From Metarhizobium sp017305935 (GTDB lineage: Bacteria > Pseudomonadota > Alphaproteobacteria > Rhizobiales > Rhizobiaceae): a DNA stretch of 64,000 nt. The translations under genes and the position numbers were made by a program. The notes below the pieces were generated by a model. The model ran no database searches, was not told the origin of the DNA, and saw nothing but the letters and a program-made list of their open reading frames with translations. The stretch lies in assembly GCF_029601685.1 (NCBI RefSeq), contig NZ_JARRIR010000016.1, positions 42,415 through 106,414 of the forward strand, written 5' to 3'. Positions 1-8,355 of the stretch are shown here, one piece after another; within the stretch, counting starts at the first letter, position 1; every line of letters starts with the position of its first letter.

Positions 1-42
1 TATGCCGCCTTACTAGACCGCAACTTTCCGATTTGAAAAAGT

Positions 43-54
43 GAAATATTTTCG
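43..54 (+). promoter_or_regulatory. Candidate operator, copy 1 (GAAATATTTTCG)
   Basis: The 12-mer GAAATATTTTCG lies about 70 bp before the LysR start. Its exact reverse complement recurs at 1126-1137, upstream of the ABC operon. The pairing suggests a shared regulator site, perhaps for the LysR protein itself, but this is inferred from repetition only. Confidence 0.4.
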
Positions 55-125
55 GAGCGACCGCAAATTTGGTTCACCATCGCGGAGGCTTTGGCTAGGC
101 TCGGGCAATCGCCGGAGAAAATTGC

Positions 126-1016
126 ATGACCCGCATACCCTCGACGCAGGCGCTGCGCGCGCTGGAAAGCTTCGCTCGCCACGGCTCGGTCTGGAAAGCC
201 GCCGACGAATTGAACCTGACACGCTCGGCCGTCAGCCATCAATTGCGTCTTCTGGAGCGCGATCTCGGCTTCCAGCTTCTCAATCGCATCGGCACCCGTG
301 TCGAACTGACCGAGCAGGGCATGGGTTATGCGCTGGACGTGCGCCGCGCGCTCTCGACCATCGCCGGCTCGGCGGCGCGCCACAGCACACGCGGCATTGC
401 CGGGCGTGTTCATGTTTCCAGCTCACCGGGTTTCGCCGCGAGCTGGCTTTGCCCGCAGATCGGCCTGTTCCAGGATGCGCATCCGGATGTGCGCCTGTCG
501 ATCACCACGCCGGGGCGGCTCGACGACGTGTCGAACCCGGATGTCGACGTGTTCATCGCCTTCGGCAACGGCCATTGGCCTGATATGCTGGTGGAACAGC
601 TCGTCGATGTCGAATTCACGCCGCTGTGCAGCCCCGTGCTCGTCAACAAGGGCGCGGCGATGCTGGAGCCCGCCGATGTGCTGAAGCTGCGGCTGCTGCA
701 TCTCGTCGACTATACCGATTGGGAAACCTGGTTTCGCAATGCCGGACTCGATCCGAAACTGGCGCAGACCGGCGTCGTGCTTTCGGACATGAACCTCGTC
801 TATTCGGCCTCGGTCGCGGCGCAAGGCGTGGCGATGGGCGATGAGTTCATCAGCCGGCAGGCGATGGAGATGGGGCATCTCGTGCGCCTGTTCGATGTCG
901 GCATTCGTCCGGCCAGCACCTACTACCTCGTCGTTTCGGAGGGGCGGGCACGCAACGAGGCGGTCGCCGCCTTCTGCACCTGGCTGAAGCACGAGGTTCG
1001 GAAAACCGAAGACTGA
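126..1016 (+). CDS. LysR-family transcriptional regulator (GcvA-like)
   Basis: This 296-residue protein has the full LysR layout: an N-terminal winged helix-turn-helix (about residues 20-50, including AADELNLTRSAVSHQLRLLE) and a C-terminal co-inducer domain of periplasmic-binding-protein fold. The length is normal for the family. The ATG follows GGAG at a good distance. It lies upstream of and co-oriented with a polyamine-type ABC operon, so it probably controls that operon; this is inferred from position and from a shared 12-bp inverted motif at 43-54 and 1126-1137. The inducer cannot be read from sequence. Confidence 0.93.
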   Translation: MTRIPSTQALRALESFARHGSVWKAADELNLTRSAVSHQLRLLERDLGFQLLNRIGTRVELTEQGMGYALDVRRALSTIAGSAARHSTRGIAGRVHVSSSPGFAASWLCPQIGLFQDAHPDVRLSITTPGRLDDVSNPDVDVFIAFGNGHWPDMLVEQLVDVEFTPLCSPVLVNKGAAMLEPADVLKLRLLHLVDYTDWETWFRNAGLDPKLAQTGVVLSDMNLVYSASVAAQGVAMGDEFISRQAMEMGHLVRLFDVGIRPASTYYLVVSEGRARNEAVAAFCTWLKHEVRKTED

Positions 1017-1125
1017 ATTCTCCGGAAAAGCGGCGTGTATTTTCTATTCGGAAAAGAGCAGCCGCATCCAGGGCGCAATATAGCGCCGTCAGCCGGCCTT
1101 CGGTGAATCATATTTGTCGACGTCG

Positions 1126-1137
1126 CGAAAATATTTC
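1126..1137 (-). promoter_or_regulatory. Candidate operator, copy 2 (CGAAAATATTTC)
   Basis: This is the exact reverse complement of the 12-mer at 43-54, placed about 50 bp before the ABC ATPase start. It may be the site through which the neighbouring LysR protein controls the transporter. Confidence 0.4.
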
Positions 1138-1189
1138 GATTGCGCCGCCGGAGCCACGTCTTTACCCTTCCTGAAAAAAGGGAGCAGTG

Positions 1190-2263
1190 ATGGGCAAGGA
1201 CAGACACGCGGCGGAGCTTGTCGCTCGCGGCATCGGCAAGACCTATGGGGATTTCAAAGCGCTCGACAATGTCGACCTGACCATTGGTCGCGGCGAATTC
1301 CTGACCTTGCTCGGCCCATCGGGATCGGGAAAGACCACCTTCCTGATGATTCTGTCCGGCTTCACCGGCGCTAGTTCCGGCACGCTCACCCGCGACGGCG
1401 ACGACATCACACGCCTGCCGGCCGAAAAGCGCGGCTTCGGCATGGTGTTCCAGGGCTATGCCCTCTTCCCGCACATGACTGTCGAGAAGAACATCGCCTT
1501 TCCCCTGCAGGTTCAGGGTCGCAGCCCCAGCGAGATCAAGGCCCGCGTCAACCAGATGATCGACACGGTCGGCCTGCGCGGCCATGAGAAGAAGCATCCC
1601 TCCGGCCTGTCCGGCGGCCAGCAGCAGCGCGTGGCGCTGGCCCGCGCCCTTGCCTTCGAACCTTCGGTGCTGCTGCTCGACGAACCTTTCTCGGCGCTCG
1701 ACAAGAACCTGCGCGGCTCGATGCAGGACGAAATGCGCCGCCTGCACAAGGAGACCGGCACCACCTTCGTTTTCGTTACCCACGATCAGGAAGAGGCTTT
1801 GGCGCTGTCGACCCGCATCGCCATCTTCAACCAGGGGCAGCTGCAGCAGGTGGCGAGCCCGCGTGATATCTACGACAAGCCGGCCAACCGTTTCGTTGCT
1901 GAATTCCTGGGCGAAATCAATCTGTTGTCGATCGAAAACGCCTCTCAGGAAAGCGATGGCTTCCTTGCGCGCTACGGTGATCAGACGCTCAGACTCGGGC
2001 GCGAGGCTGGCGCGAAAAGCGCCACCATCGCCGTCCGCCCCGAATATGTGACGCTCGGCTGCGAACGGGCGAACGCCAGCAATTGCCTGCCGGTGACCAT
2101 TCGCTCCATGACCTATCTCGGCAAGATCACCCGCATCGAGGCGATAACCGCCAAGGGTGAGCGCGTGGTCGCGGAATTGCCGACCCACACCGTTCCCGCC
2201 GCCTTCGCCGAAGGCGCGACCGCCTATGCCGGTTTCGCCGTCGAGCGCGGCTATTTTCTCTAA
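1190..2263 (+). CDS. Polyamine-type ABC transporter ATP-binding protein (PotA-like)
   Basis: The 357-residue ATPase energises import by the permeases encoded downstream. Walker A (GPSGSGKTT, residues 42-50), the signature LSGGQQQR (140-147) and Walker B LLLDEP (161-166) are intact. The C-terminal 90 or so residues look like the TOBE domain of the PotA/CysA/MalK subfamily. An in-frame GTG sits one codon upstream at 1187, but the ATG at 1190 is preferred because GGGAG lies 5 nt before it. Gene order ATPase, binding protein, permease, permease is that of spermidine/putrescine-type systems. The exact substrate is not established. Confidence 0.93.
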   Translation: MGKDRHAAELVARGIGKTYGDFKALDNVDLTIGRGEFLTLLGPSGSGKTTFLMILSGFTGASSGTLTRDGDDITRLPAEKRGFGMVFQGYALFPHMTVEKNIAFPLQVQGRSPSEIKARVNQMIDTVGLRGHEKKHPSGLSGGQQQRVALARALAFEPSVLLLDEPFSALDKNLRGSMQDEMRRLHKETGTTFVFVTHDQEEALALSTRIAIFNQGQLQQVASPRDIYDKPANRFVAEFLGEINLLSIENASQESDGFLARYGDQTLRLGREAGAKSATIAVRPEYVTLGCERANASNCLPVTIRSMTYLGKITRIEAITAKGERVVAELPTHTVPAAFAEGATAYAGFAVERGYFL

Positions 2264-2322
2264 GCATTTTCGGCCGCGGCGCGCGGCCGGAGCTCCAAGA
2301 ACCATAAACAGAGGTGAACAAC

Positions 2323-3438
2323 ATGAGTGACACGTTCGAAAAGCAATGCCTTGAAATTTTGTCCGACAAGATGACGCGCGGCGAGATCTCGCGCCGCCGT
2401 TTCACCCAGATCGCCGCCCTCCTGCTGGCCGGCGCGCCGCTGGCGCTGAAGGCCAAGGGCGCGATGGCCGCCGCCAACGAACTCGTCTTCGTCAACTGGG
2501 GCGGCGACGCCGGCAAGGCCTATGATGCGGCCTATGGCCAGGCCTTCCAGAAGGAAACCGGCATCGCGGTGAAGCAGGACGGCTCGGGCCCGACCGAAGG
2601 CGCCATCGAGGCCCAGGTGAAAAGCGGCAAGCCGAGCTGGGATCTCGTCGATGCCGATCCCTTCTCCGCCGAAGCACTCGGCAAGAAGGGCCTGATGGAG
2701 CCGATCGATTACAAGATCGTCGACAAGAGCAAGATGCGCCCCGGCTTCGGCTGGGAATATGCCGCCTCCAGCTATTTCTTCTCCTATATCATCGCCTATG
2801 ATTCCTCGAAGTTCGGCGACAAGGTGCCGACCGGCATGGCCGACTTCTTCGATGTCGAGAAATTCCCCGGCAAGCGCTCGCTCTACAAGTGGGGCGTCGG
2901 CATGTGGGAAGCCGCGCTGCTCGCCGACGGCGTTGCCCCGGACAAGCTTTATCCGCTCGACCTCGACCGCGCCCACAAGAAGATCGCCGCGTTCAAGGAC
3001 AACGTCGTCTCCTATTGGGGCGGCGGTTCGGAAAGCCAGTCGGTGCTGCTCAACGGCGAAGCCTCCATGGCTCTGATCTGGTCGACCCGCGCCAGCCTGA
3101 TCGAGCAGGATTCCGGCGACCAGATCAAGTTCGTCTGGGACCAGGGCCTGATCTCGCCCGGCGCCATGGCGGTGCTGAAGGGCAATCCAGGCGGCAAGGA
3201 CAATGCGATGAAGTTCATCGCTTCCGCGCAGGATCCGCAAAAGCAGCTCGTCATGTTCGACATGCTCGGCCAGGGCCCGGCCAACCCGGCGGCGGATGCG
3301 CTGGTTCCGGCCGACAAAAAGCGCCTCAATCCGGTCGATCCGGAAAACATGAAGAAGCAGATCGCGCTCGACATGGCCTGGTATGAGACCAATTACGGCG
3401 CCGCCCTCGACGCCTATACCAAGCTCATCTCGGCCTGA
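2323..3438 (+). CDS. ABC transporter substrate-binding protein, spermidine/putrescine type
   Basis: This 371-residue periplasmic protein of the PotD-like extracellular solute-binding family captures the ligand for the adjacent permeases. The N-terminus carries a twin-arginine-like signal (SRRRFTQIAALLLAG, from residue 23) after a charged leader, so export by Tat is likely. The ATG at 2323 is chosen over the in-frame GTG at 2314 because GAGGTG at 2311-2316 is then a well-spaced ribosome site. It is followed by two hairpins (3460-3523) that may stabilise its mRNA relative to the permease genes, a common arrangement for binding proteins. Confidence 0.92.
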   Translation: MSDTFEKQCLEILSDKMTRGEISRRRFTQIAALLLAGAPLALKAKGAMAAANELVFVNWGGDAGKAYDAAYGQAFQKETGIAVKQDGSGPTEGAIEAQVKSGKPSWDLVDADPFSAEALGKKGLMEPIDYKIVDKSKMRPGFGWEYAASSYFFSYIIAYDSSKFGDKVPTGMADFFDVEKFPGKRSLYKWGVGMWEAALLADGVAPDKLYPLDLDRAHKKIAAFKDNVVSYWGGGSESQSVLLNGEASMALIWSTRASLIEQDSGDQIKFVWDQGLISPGAMAVLKGNPGGKDNAMKFIASAQDPQKQLVMFDMLGQGPANPAADALVPADKKRLNPVDPENMKKQIALDMAWYETNYGAALDAYTKLISA

Positions 3439-3459
3439 TCGCCAGACCGTTTCCGCACG

Positions 3460-3523
3460 GTTTCCTCCCACGTCAGGGGGAGGAAACGGGGCCGGCGCCG
3501 TTCCTCCGAGCGGAGCCGGCCCC
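3460..3523 (+). other. Two consecutive intercistronic hairpins
   Basis: The first stem pairs GTTTCCTCCC (3460-3469) with GGGAGGAAAC (3478-3487). The second pairs GGGGCCGGC (3488-3496) with GCCGGCCCC (3515-3523). Both lie between the binding-protein stop and the first permease start. There is no U-tract, so they look like mRNA-stability or partial-attenuation structures rather than a terminator. Confidence 0.6.
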
Positions 3524-3559
3524 GCCAGAACATGAAGTCATGACCTTCGAGGGAGCGCG

Positions 3560-4384
3560 ATGTCCAAGGCCTTCAGACCCGTTTTGCTTATCGGGCCGCT
3601 GATGCTCTTTCTGGCGGCGGCCTATGTCGTGCCATTCCTCGGCGTCATGCAGTGGAGCTTCACGTTGCCGGAGCCGGGCGTGCAGAATTACGTCAACGCG
3701 GCGACCGATCCGCTGGTCGTCTCCGTTTTCCTGCGCACCTTCCGCATCTGCCTGATCGTCACAGCGCTTTCGGTCGCGGGCGCCTATCTCATCACCTATC
3801 TGTGGATTCGCGGATCGGCGCCGGTGCGGCTGTTTGCCGAGCTGTGCATCCTCATTCCCTTCTGGATTTCAGTGCTGACCCGCGCCTTCGGCTGGGTGGC
3901 GCTGCTGTCCAATCGCGGCGTCATCAACACATGGCTGATGCAGGCCGGCATCATCACCGAGCCGCTGACGCTGGTGCGCAACGAATTCGGCGTCGTGCTC
4001 GGCATGGTGCATTTCCTCATTCCGTTCGCCGTCTTCCCGATTGCCTCCTCGATGCGCAACATCGACGAACGCGTGCTGCTGGCTGCGCGCGGCATGGGGG
4101 CGACGCCCGCCCGCACCTTCTGGCAGATCTATCTGCCGATGACCATGCCGGGCGTGCTGGGAGCCGCGACCCTCACCTTCGTCTTCTCGCTCGGCTTCTT
4201 CATCACGCCGGCGATCCTCGGCGGTGGCCGCTCGGTCATGGCGGCGGAACTGATTTATCTTCGAATTTTCCAGTCGCCGGACTGGGGCCTGGGCGCGGCG
4301 ATCAGCGTCGTCATGATGGTCATCGTCGGCCTGCTGCTGGCGCTGCTGATGCGCTTCGCCCGGCCGGGCGCCATGCTGAAGTGA
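3560..4384 (+). CDS. ABC transporter permease, PotB-like
   Basis: A 274-residue inner-membrane protein with about six transmembrane segments. The EAA-type cytoplasmic loop (LLAARGMGATPARTFWQIYL, about residues 173-192) contacts the ATPase. It is the first permease of the polyamine-type importer and is followed 11 nt later by the second. Start ATG 3560 is preceded by GAGGGAGCGCG. The substrate is assigned only by family and gene order. Confidence 0.92.
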   Translation: MSKAFRPVLLIGPLMLFLAAAYVVPFLGVMQWSFTLPEPGVQNYVNAATDPLVVSVFLRTFRICLIVTALSVAGAYLITYLWIRGSAPVRLFAELCILIPFWISVLTRAFGWVALLSNRGVINTWLMQAGIITEPLTLVRNEFGVVLGMVHFLIPFAVFPIASSMRNIDERVLLAARGMGATPARTFWQIYLPMTMPGVLGAATLTFVFSLGFFITPAILGGGRSVMAAELIYLRIFQSPDWGLGAAISVVMMVIVGLLLALLMRFARPGAMLK

Positions 4385-4395
4385 GGGGGGACACC

Positions 4396-5202
4396 ATGTA
4401 TAAGCCCGGAGCGCTGGCCATTATCCTCGGCGCCTTCATCGCCATCTTCCTGCTGATGCCTCTGCTGGCGGTCATCCCGGTCTCCTTCACGCCGGCCCGC
4501 TTCCTGTCGATGCCGAACGGCAACTGGTCGCTCAGGCATTACGAAACGCTGGTCAACGATCCCGCCTGGTGGCAGGCGGCCTGGCTCAGCATCCGCATCG
4601 CGGTGCTTAGTTCCTTCATCGCCACGGCCCTGTCGCTGGCCTTCGCGCTCGGTATCTGGATGTTCCGGCCGGTCTTCGCCAGCGTGCTCATCGGCTTTGT
4701 GCTGGCGCCAATGGTCGCGCCGCCGGTGGTCTCGGCCATCACGCTGTATTTCTTCCTGACCTCGCTGTCGAAGCTCAACGACTGGATCGGCTACGACACC
4801 GTGCTCGGCGTGGCGCTCGCCCATGCCGTGATGATCGCGCCCTATGCGGTGGTGCTGGTGCTGGTGTCGCTGTCGCAGGTGGATCGCCGCATCGATCTGG
4901 CGGCGCGCGGTTTCGGCGCCGGCATCGGCACGCGCATCTTCCGCGTCATCCTGCCGAACATCCGCTTCGGGGTGATGACCGCCGCCTTCCTCGCCTTCGT
5001 GCTCTCCTGGGAAGAAATCGGCGTGACGCTGTTCATCACCTCGGTCAATGCGGTGACGCTGCCGCGCATGATGTGGATGGGCCTGCGCGACAATATCGAC
5101 CCGGCAATTGCCGCAATCTCCGTGCTGCTGATCGTGCTCGTCATGGCCGTCATCCTGAGCAAAACGGTGATTTCGGCACTGCGCAAAAAGACTGCGGCCT
5201 GA
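4396..5202 (+). CDS. ABC transporter permease, PotC-like
   Basis: A 268-residue permease with about six membrane segments and the EAA loop LAARGFGAGIGTRIFRVILP. The same frame is open far upstream through the previous gene, but ATG 4396, after GAGGGGGG, gives the normal PotC length and an N-terminal membrane helix. It is the last gene of the importer operon and ends 3 nt from the convergent Lrp gene. Confidence 0.92.
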   Translation: MYKPGALAIILGAFIAIFLLMPLLAVIPVSFTPARFLSMPNGNWSLRHYETLVNDPAWWQAAWLSIRIAVLSSFIATALSLAFALGIWMFRPVFASVLIGFVLAPMVAPPVVSAITLYFFLTSLSKLNDWIGYDTVLGVALAHAVMIAPYAVVLVLVSLSQVDRRIDLAARGFGAGIGTRIFRVILPNIRFGVMTAAFLAFVLSWEEIGVTLFITSVNAVTLPRMMWMGLRDNIDPAIAAISVLLIVLVMAVILSKTVISALRKKTAA

Positions 5203-5205
5203 TCC

Positions 5206-5670
5206 TCAGACCGGCAGTCCTTCAAAGTTCTTCAACGTGTCCAGAACGATGGCCGTCTTTACATGCTGCACGGATTCGTGCGGCAGCAGCACGTCGTTGA
5301 CGAAGCGCGACAACCCGGTCAACCCGCGCGTCGCCACCTTCAGGTGATAGTCCATCTCGCCGGTCAGCGCATAGGCCTCCAGCACCTCCGGCAATCCGTT
5401 GATGAGCTGCGAGAAGCGCTGCGCATTGTCGCGGTTATGGGTGGCGAGCGTTACCGAGATCACCACCAGCATGTCGAGGCCGAGTTTTTCACGATCCAGA
5501 TTGGCTTGGTAGCCGCGAATATAACCTTCCGCCTCCAGCCGCATGCGCCGCCGTGAGCATTGCGACGGCGAGAGCGCGATGCGGTCGCCGAGTTCGTTGT
5601 TGGTCAGCCGTCCGTCCTTCTGCAGCTCCTGCAGCAGTCGCCGGTCGAAACTGTCGAGCGGTTCATTCAC
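5206..5670 (-). CDS. Lrp/AsnC-family regulator of tyrosine catabolism
   Basis: The 154-residue protein has an N-terminal helix-turn-helix (LTNNELGDRIALSPSQCSRR) and a C-terminal RAM ligand domain. The GTG at 5670 is chosen because AGGA lies 9 nt upstream and because Lrp proteins usually begin just before the LD-x-FDRRLL motif; an ATG at 5718 would add 16 residues. It is divergent from hppD, and Lrp-type regulators are known next to hpd genes, so it probably controls the homogentisate operon in response to an aromatic amino acid. The effector is inferred. Confidence 0.88.
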   Translation of the reverse strand: MNEPLDSFDRRLLQELQKDGRLTNNELGDRIALSPSQCSRRRMRLEAEGYIRGYQANLDREKLGLDMLVVISVTLATHNRDNAQRFSQLINGLPEVLEAYALTGEMDYHLKVATRGLTGLSRFVNDVLLPHESVQHVKTAIVLDTLKNFEGLPV

Positions 5671-5739
5671 TGCATGATTTCCTACAAACGCGCATGATCC
5701 ATGCAATAATTTAGCCATACCTCTCCAGAATGCAAGCAC

Positions 5740-5760
5740 ATTGCGGCGAAACGGCGCAAT
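5740..5760. promoter_or_regulatory. Candidate operator between lrp-type gene and hppD
   Basis: ATTGCG (5740-5745) and CGCAAT (5755-5760) form an inverted repeat in a 21-bp near-palindrome, 30 bp before the hppD start. The position suits a divergent regulator site. No binding evidence is available. Confidence 0.45.
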
Positions 5761-5790
5761 ACTGTGTGCTTCAAACGCATGGAGGAGAAT

Positions 5791-6900
5791 ATGGGTCCGT
5801 TTCCGCACGACGCTCCGGTGTCCGAGATCACCCAAGACAACCCGGCCGGCACCGATGGCTTCGAATTCGTCGAATTCGCCCATCCCGAGCCGGAAAAGCT
5901 GCGCGAGCTTTTTGCCCGCATGGGCTATGCGCCGGTCGCACAGCATAAGACGAAAGACATTACCCTCTGGCGTCAAGGCGATATCAACTACATCCTGAAT
6001 GCCGAACCTGGTAGCCACGCCACCCGTTTCGTCGGCGAGCACGGTCCCTGCGCGCCGTCGATGGCCTGGCGCGTCGTCGATGCCGCCCATGCGTTTGAGC
6101 ATGCGGTGGCGCAAGGCGCGGTGCCCTATGAGGGCGCGGACAAGACGCTGGATGTGCCGGCGATTGTCGGCATCGGCGGTTCGCTGCTCTATTTCGTCGA
6201 CCGCTACAGCGCCCGGGGCTCGGCCTATGATGCCGAATTCGACTGGCTCGGCGTGCGCGACCCGAAGCCGGGAGGCGTCGGCTTCTATTATCTCGACCAC
6301 CTGACCCACAATGTCTATCGCGGCAACATGGACAAGTGGTGGGATTTCTACCGCAACCTGTTCAACTTCAAGCAGATCCATTTCTTCGACATTGACGGGC
6401 GCATCACAGGCCTCGTCAGCCGGGCGATCACCTCGCCCTGCGGCAAGATCCGCATTCCGCTGAACGAATCCAAGGACGACACCAGCCAGATCGAGGAATT
6501 TTTGAAGAAATACAAGGGCGAAGGTATCCAGCACATCGCCGTCGGCACGGATGGCATCTACGAGGCCACCGACCGTCTCGCCGGGAACGGCCTGAAATTC
6601 ATGCCCGGCCCGCCGGACACCTATTACGACATGTCATCCCAGCGCGTGAACGGCCATGACGAACCCATCGACAGGATGAAAAAGCATGGCATCCTCATCG
6701 ACGGCGAAGGCGTGGTGAATGGCGGCATGACCAAGATCCTGCTACAGATCTTCTCGAAGACGGTGATCGGCCCGATCTTCTTCGAGTTCATCCAGCGCAA
6801 GGGGGATGAAGGCTTTGGCGAGGGCAATTTCCGCGCCTTGTTCGAGTCGATCGAGGCCGACCAGATCAAGCGCGGCGTCATCAGCACGGCGGCGGAATGA
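5791..6900 (+). CDS. hppD: 4-hydroxyphenylpyruvate dioxygenase
   Basis: Converts 4-hydroxyphenylpyruvate and O2 to homogentisate, the second step of tyrosine catabolism. The 369-residue protein has the two-domain vicinal-oxygen-chelate fold. The three iron ligands are visible as H170 (LDHLTHN), H248 (IQHIAV) and E332 (FFEFIQR). ATG 5791 follows GGAGGAG directly. ATG 5779 and GTG 5764 are also in frame but less likely. It heads the operon hppD-hmgA-fahA-maiA. Confidence 0.96.
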   Translation: MGPFPHDAPVSEITQDNPAGTDGFEFVEFAHPEPEKLRELFARMGYAPVAQHKTKDITLWRQGDINYILNAEPGSHATRFVGEHGPCAPSMAWRVVDAAHAFEHAVAQGAVPYEGADKTLDVPAIVGIGGSLLYFVDRYSARGSAYDAEFDWLGVRDPKPGGVGFYYLDHLTHNVYRGNMDKWWDFYRNLFNFKQIHFFDIDGRITGLVSRAITSPCGKIRIPLNESKDDTSQIEEFLKKYKGEGIQHIAVGTDGIYEATDRLAGNGLKFMPGPPDTYYDMSSQRVNGHDEPIDRMKKHGILIDGEGVVNGGMTKILLQIFSKTVIGPIFFEFIQRKGDEGFGEGNFRALFESIEADQIKRGVISTAAE

Positions 6901-6913
6901 TCTGATTGCATCC

Positions 6914-6936
6914 GGCGGCCCGCCCGGCGGGCCGCC
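6914..6936 (+). other. Perfect 11-bp inverted repeat between hppD and hmgA
   Basis: GGCGGCCCGCC (6914-6924) and GGCGGGCCGCC (6926-6936) are exact reverse complements with one base between them. No U-tract follows. It may be a processing or stability hairpin within the operon. Confidence 0.6.
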
Positions 6937-6961
6937 GCACATATTGGGGAGGAGAATGGAC

Positions 6962-8320
6962 ATGGACCAGACGGTTTCGGAACGCGAGCGCCTTGCGACA
7001 ACACACAACGGCCTTGCCTATATGCCGGGCTTCGGCAATGACTTCGAGACGGAGTCCCTGCCCGGCGCCCTGCCGCAGGGGCAGAACAGCCCGCAGAAAT
7101 GCAATTACGGGCTTTATGCCGAGCAGCTTTCCGGCTCGCCCTTCACCGCCCCGCGCGGCACCAACGAGCGCTCCTGGCTCTATCGCATCCGCCCCAGCGT
7201 GCGCCATACCCGCCGTTTCGCCCATGCGGCCTATCCCTTCTGGAAATCCGCGCCCTGCCTCGACGAGCATTCGCTACCGCTCGGGCAGTTGCGCTGGGAT
7301 CCGATCCCGATGCCCGAAGCGCCGGTGAATTTCATCGAGGGCATCCGCACCATGACGGCGGCCGGCGATGTCATGACCCAGGTCGGCATGGCGGCGCACG
7401 CCTATGCCTTCAATGCCGACATGATCGACGACTACTTCTTCGATGCCGATGGCGAGTTGCTGGTCGTGCCGCAGGTCGGCGCCATCCGGGTATTCACCGA
7501 AATGGGCATTATGGATGTCGAGCCGAACGAGATCTGTCTCATCCCGCGCGGCATGATGTTCAAGGTGACGCGACTGGGCGAGGCGGACGGCTGGCGCGGC
7601 TATATCTGCGAGAATTACGGCGCCAAGTTCACCATGCCGGATCGCGGGCCCATCGGCGCCAATTGCCTGGCCAATCCCCGCGATTTCAAGACGCCGGTCG
7701 CCGCCTATGAAGACAAGGAAACGCCCTGCCGCGTGCATGTCAAATGGTGCGGCAAGTTCTATGTCACCGAGATCGGCCATTCACCGCTCGATGTCGTCGC
7801 CTGGCACGGCAATTACGCGCCGTTCAAATACGATCTGCGCACCTTCTCGCCGGTCGGCGCCATTCTGTTCGACCATCCCGATCCGTCGATCTTCACGGTG
7901 CTGACCGCGCCGACCGAGGAAGCGGGCACCGCCAATGTCGATTTCGTGATCTTTCCGCCGCGCTGGATGGTGGCCGAGCATACCTTCCGCCCGCCCTGGT
8001 ATCACCGCAACATCATGAGCGAATTCATGGGCCTGATCCATGGCCAGTATGACGCCAAGGAGCAGGGTTTCGTGCCCGGCGGCATGAGCCTGCACAACAT
8101 GATGCTGCCGCATGGGCCGGATGCCGCCGGCTTCGAAAAGGCAGCGAATGCAGAGTTGAAACCCGTCAAGCTCGATCACACCATGGCGTTCATGTTCGAG
8201 ACTCGCTATCCTCAGCAATTGACGAGATATGCGGCCGAGCTGGAAACCCTGCAGGACGACTATCTCGACTGCTGGGAGGGTCTCGAACGTCGCTTCGACG
8301 GCACGCCCGGTATTAAATAA
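6962..8320 (+). CDS. hmgA: Homogentisate 1,2-dioxygenase
   Basis: Opens the homogentisate ring to maleylacetoacetate using Fe(II) and O2. The protein is 452 residues, the usual length. The conserved iron-binding region is around residues 338-362 (VAEHTFRPPWYHRN followed by SEFMGLIHG). The start is taken at ATG 6962, 7 nt after GGAGGAG; ATG 6956 is in frame but too close to that ribosome site. It sits between hppD and fahA in pathway order. Confidence 0.96.
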   Translation: MDQTVSERERLATTHNGLAYMPGFGNDFETESLPGALPQGQNSPQKCNYGLYAEQLSGSPFTAPRGTNERSWLYRIRPSVRHTRRFAHAAYPFWKSAPCLDEHSLPLGQLRWDPIPMPEAPVNFIEGIRTMTAAGDVMTQVGMAAHAYAFNADMIDDYFFDADGELLVVPQVGAIRVFTEMGIMDVEPNEICLIPRGMMFKVTRLGEADGWRGYICENYGAKFTMPDRGPIGANCLANPRDFKTPVAAYEDKETPCRVHVKWCGKFYVTEIGHSPLDVVAWHGNYAPFKYDLRTFSPVGAILFDHPDPSIFTVLTAPTEEAGTANVDFVIFPPRWMVAEHTFRPPWYHRNIMSEFMGLIHGQYDAKEQGFVPGGMSLHNMMLPHGPDAAGFEKAANAELKPVKLDHTMAFMFETRYPQQLTRYAAELETLQDDYLDCWEGLERRFDGTPGIK

Positions 8321-8355
8321 ACGGATAAGAACCCTCCGAGGCGGAATCGAAATTC

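Noticed and set aside
923..2305. 460-codon minus-strand open frame
   Set aside because: Antisense to the PotA-like ATPase, which has all ABC motifs; the reverse frame is a shadow.
3652..4395. Long upstream extension of the PotC-like frame
   Set aside because: It overlaps the whole PotB-like gene in another frame; ATG 4396 with a ribosome site gives the normal permease.
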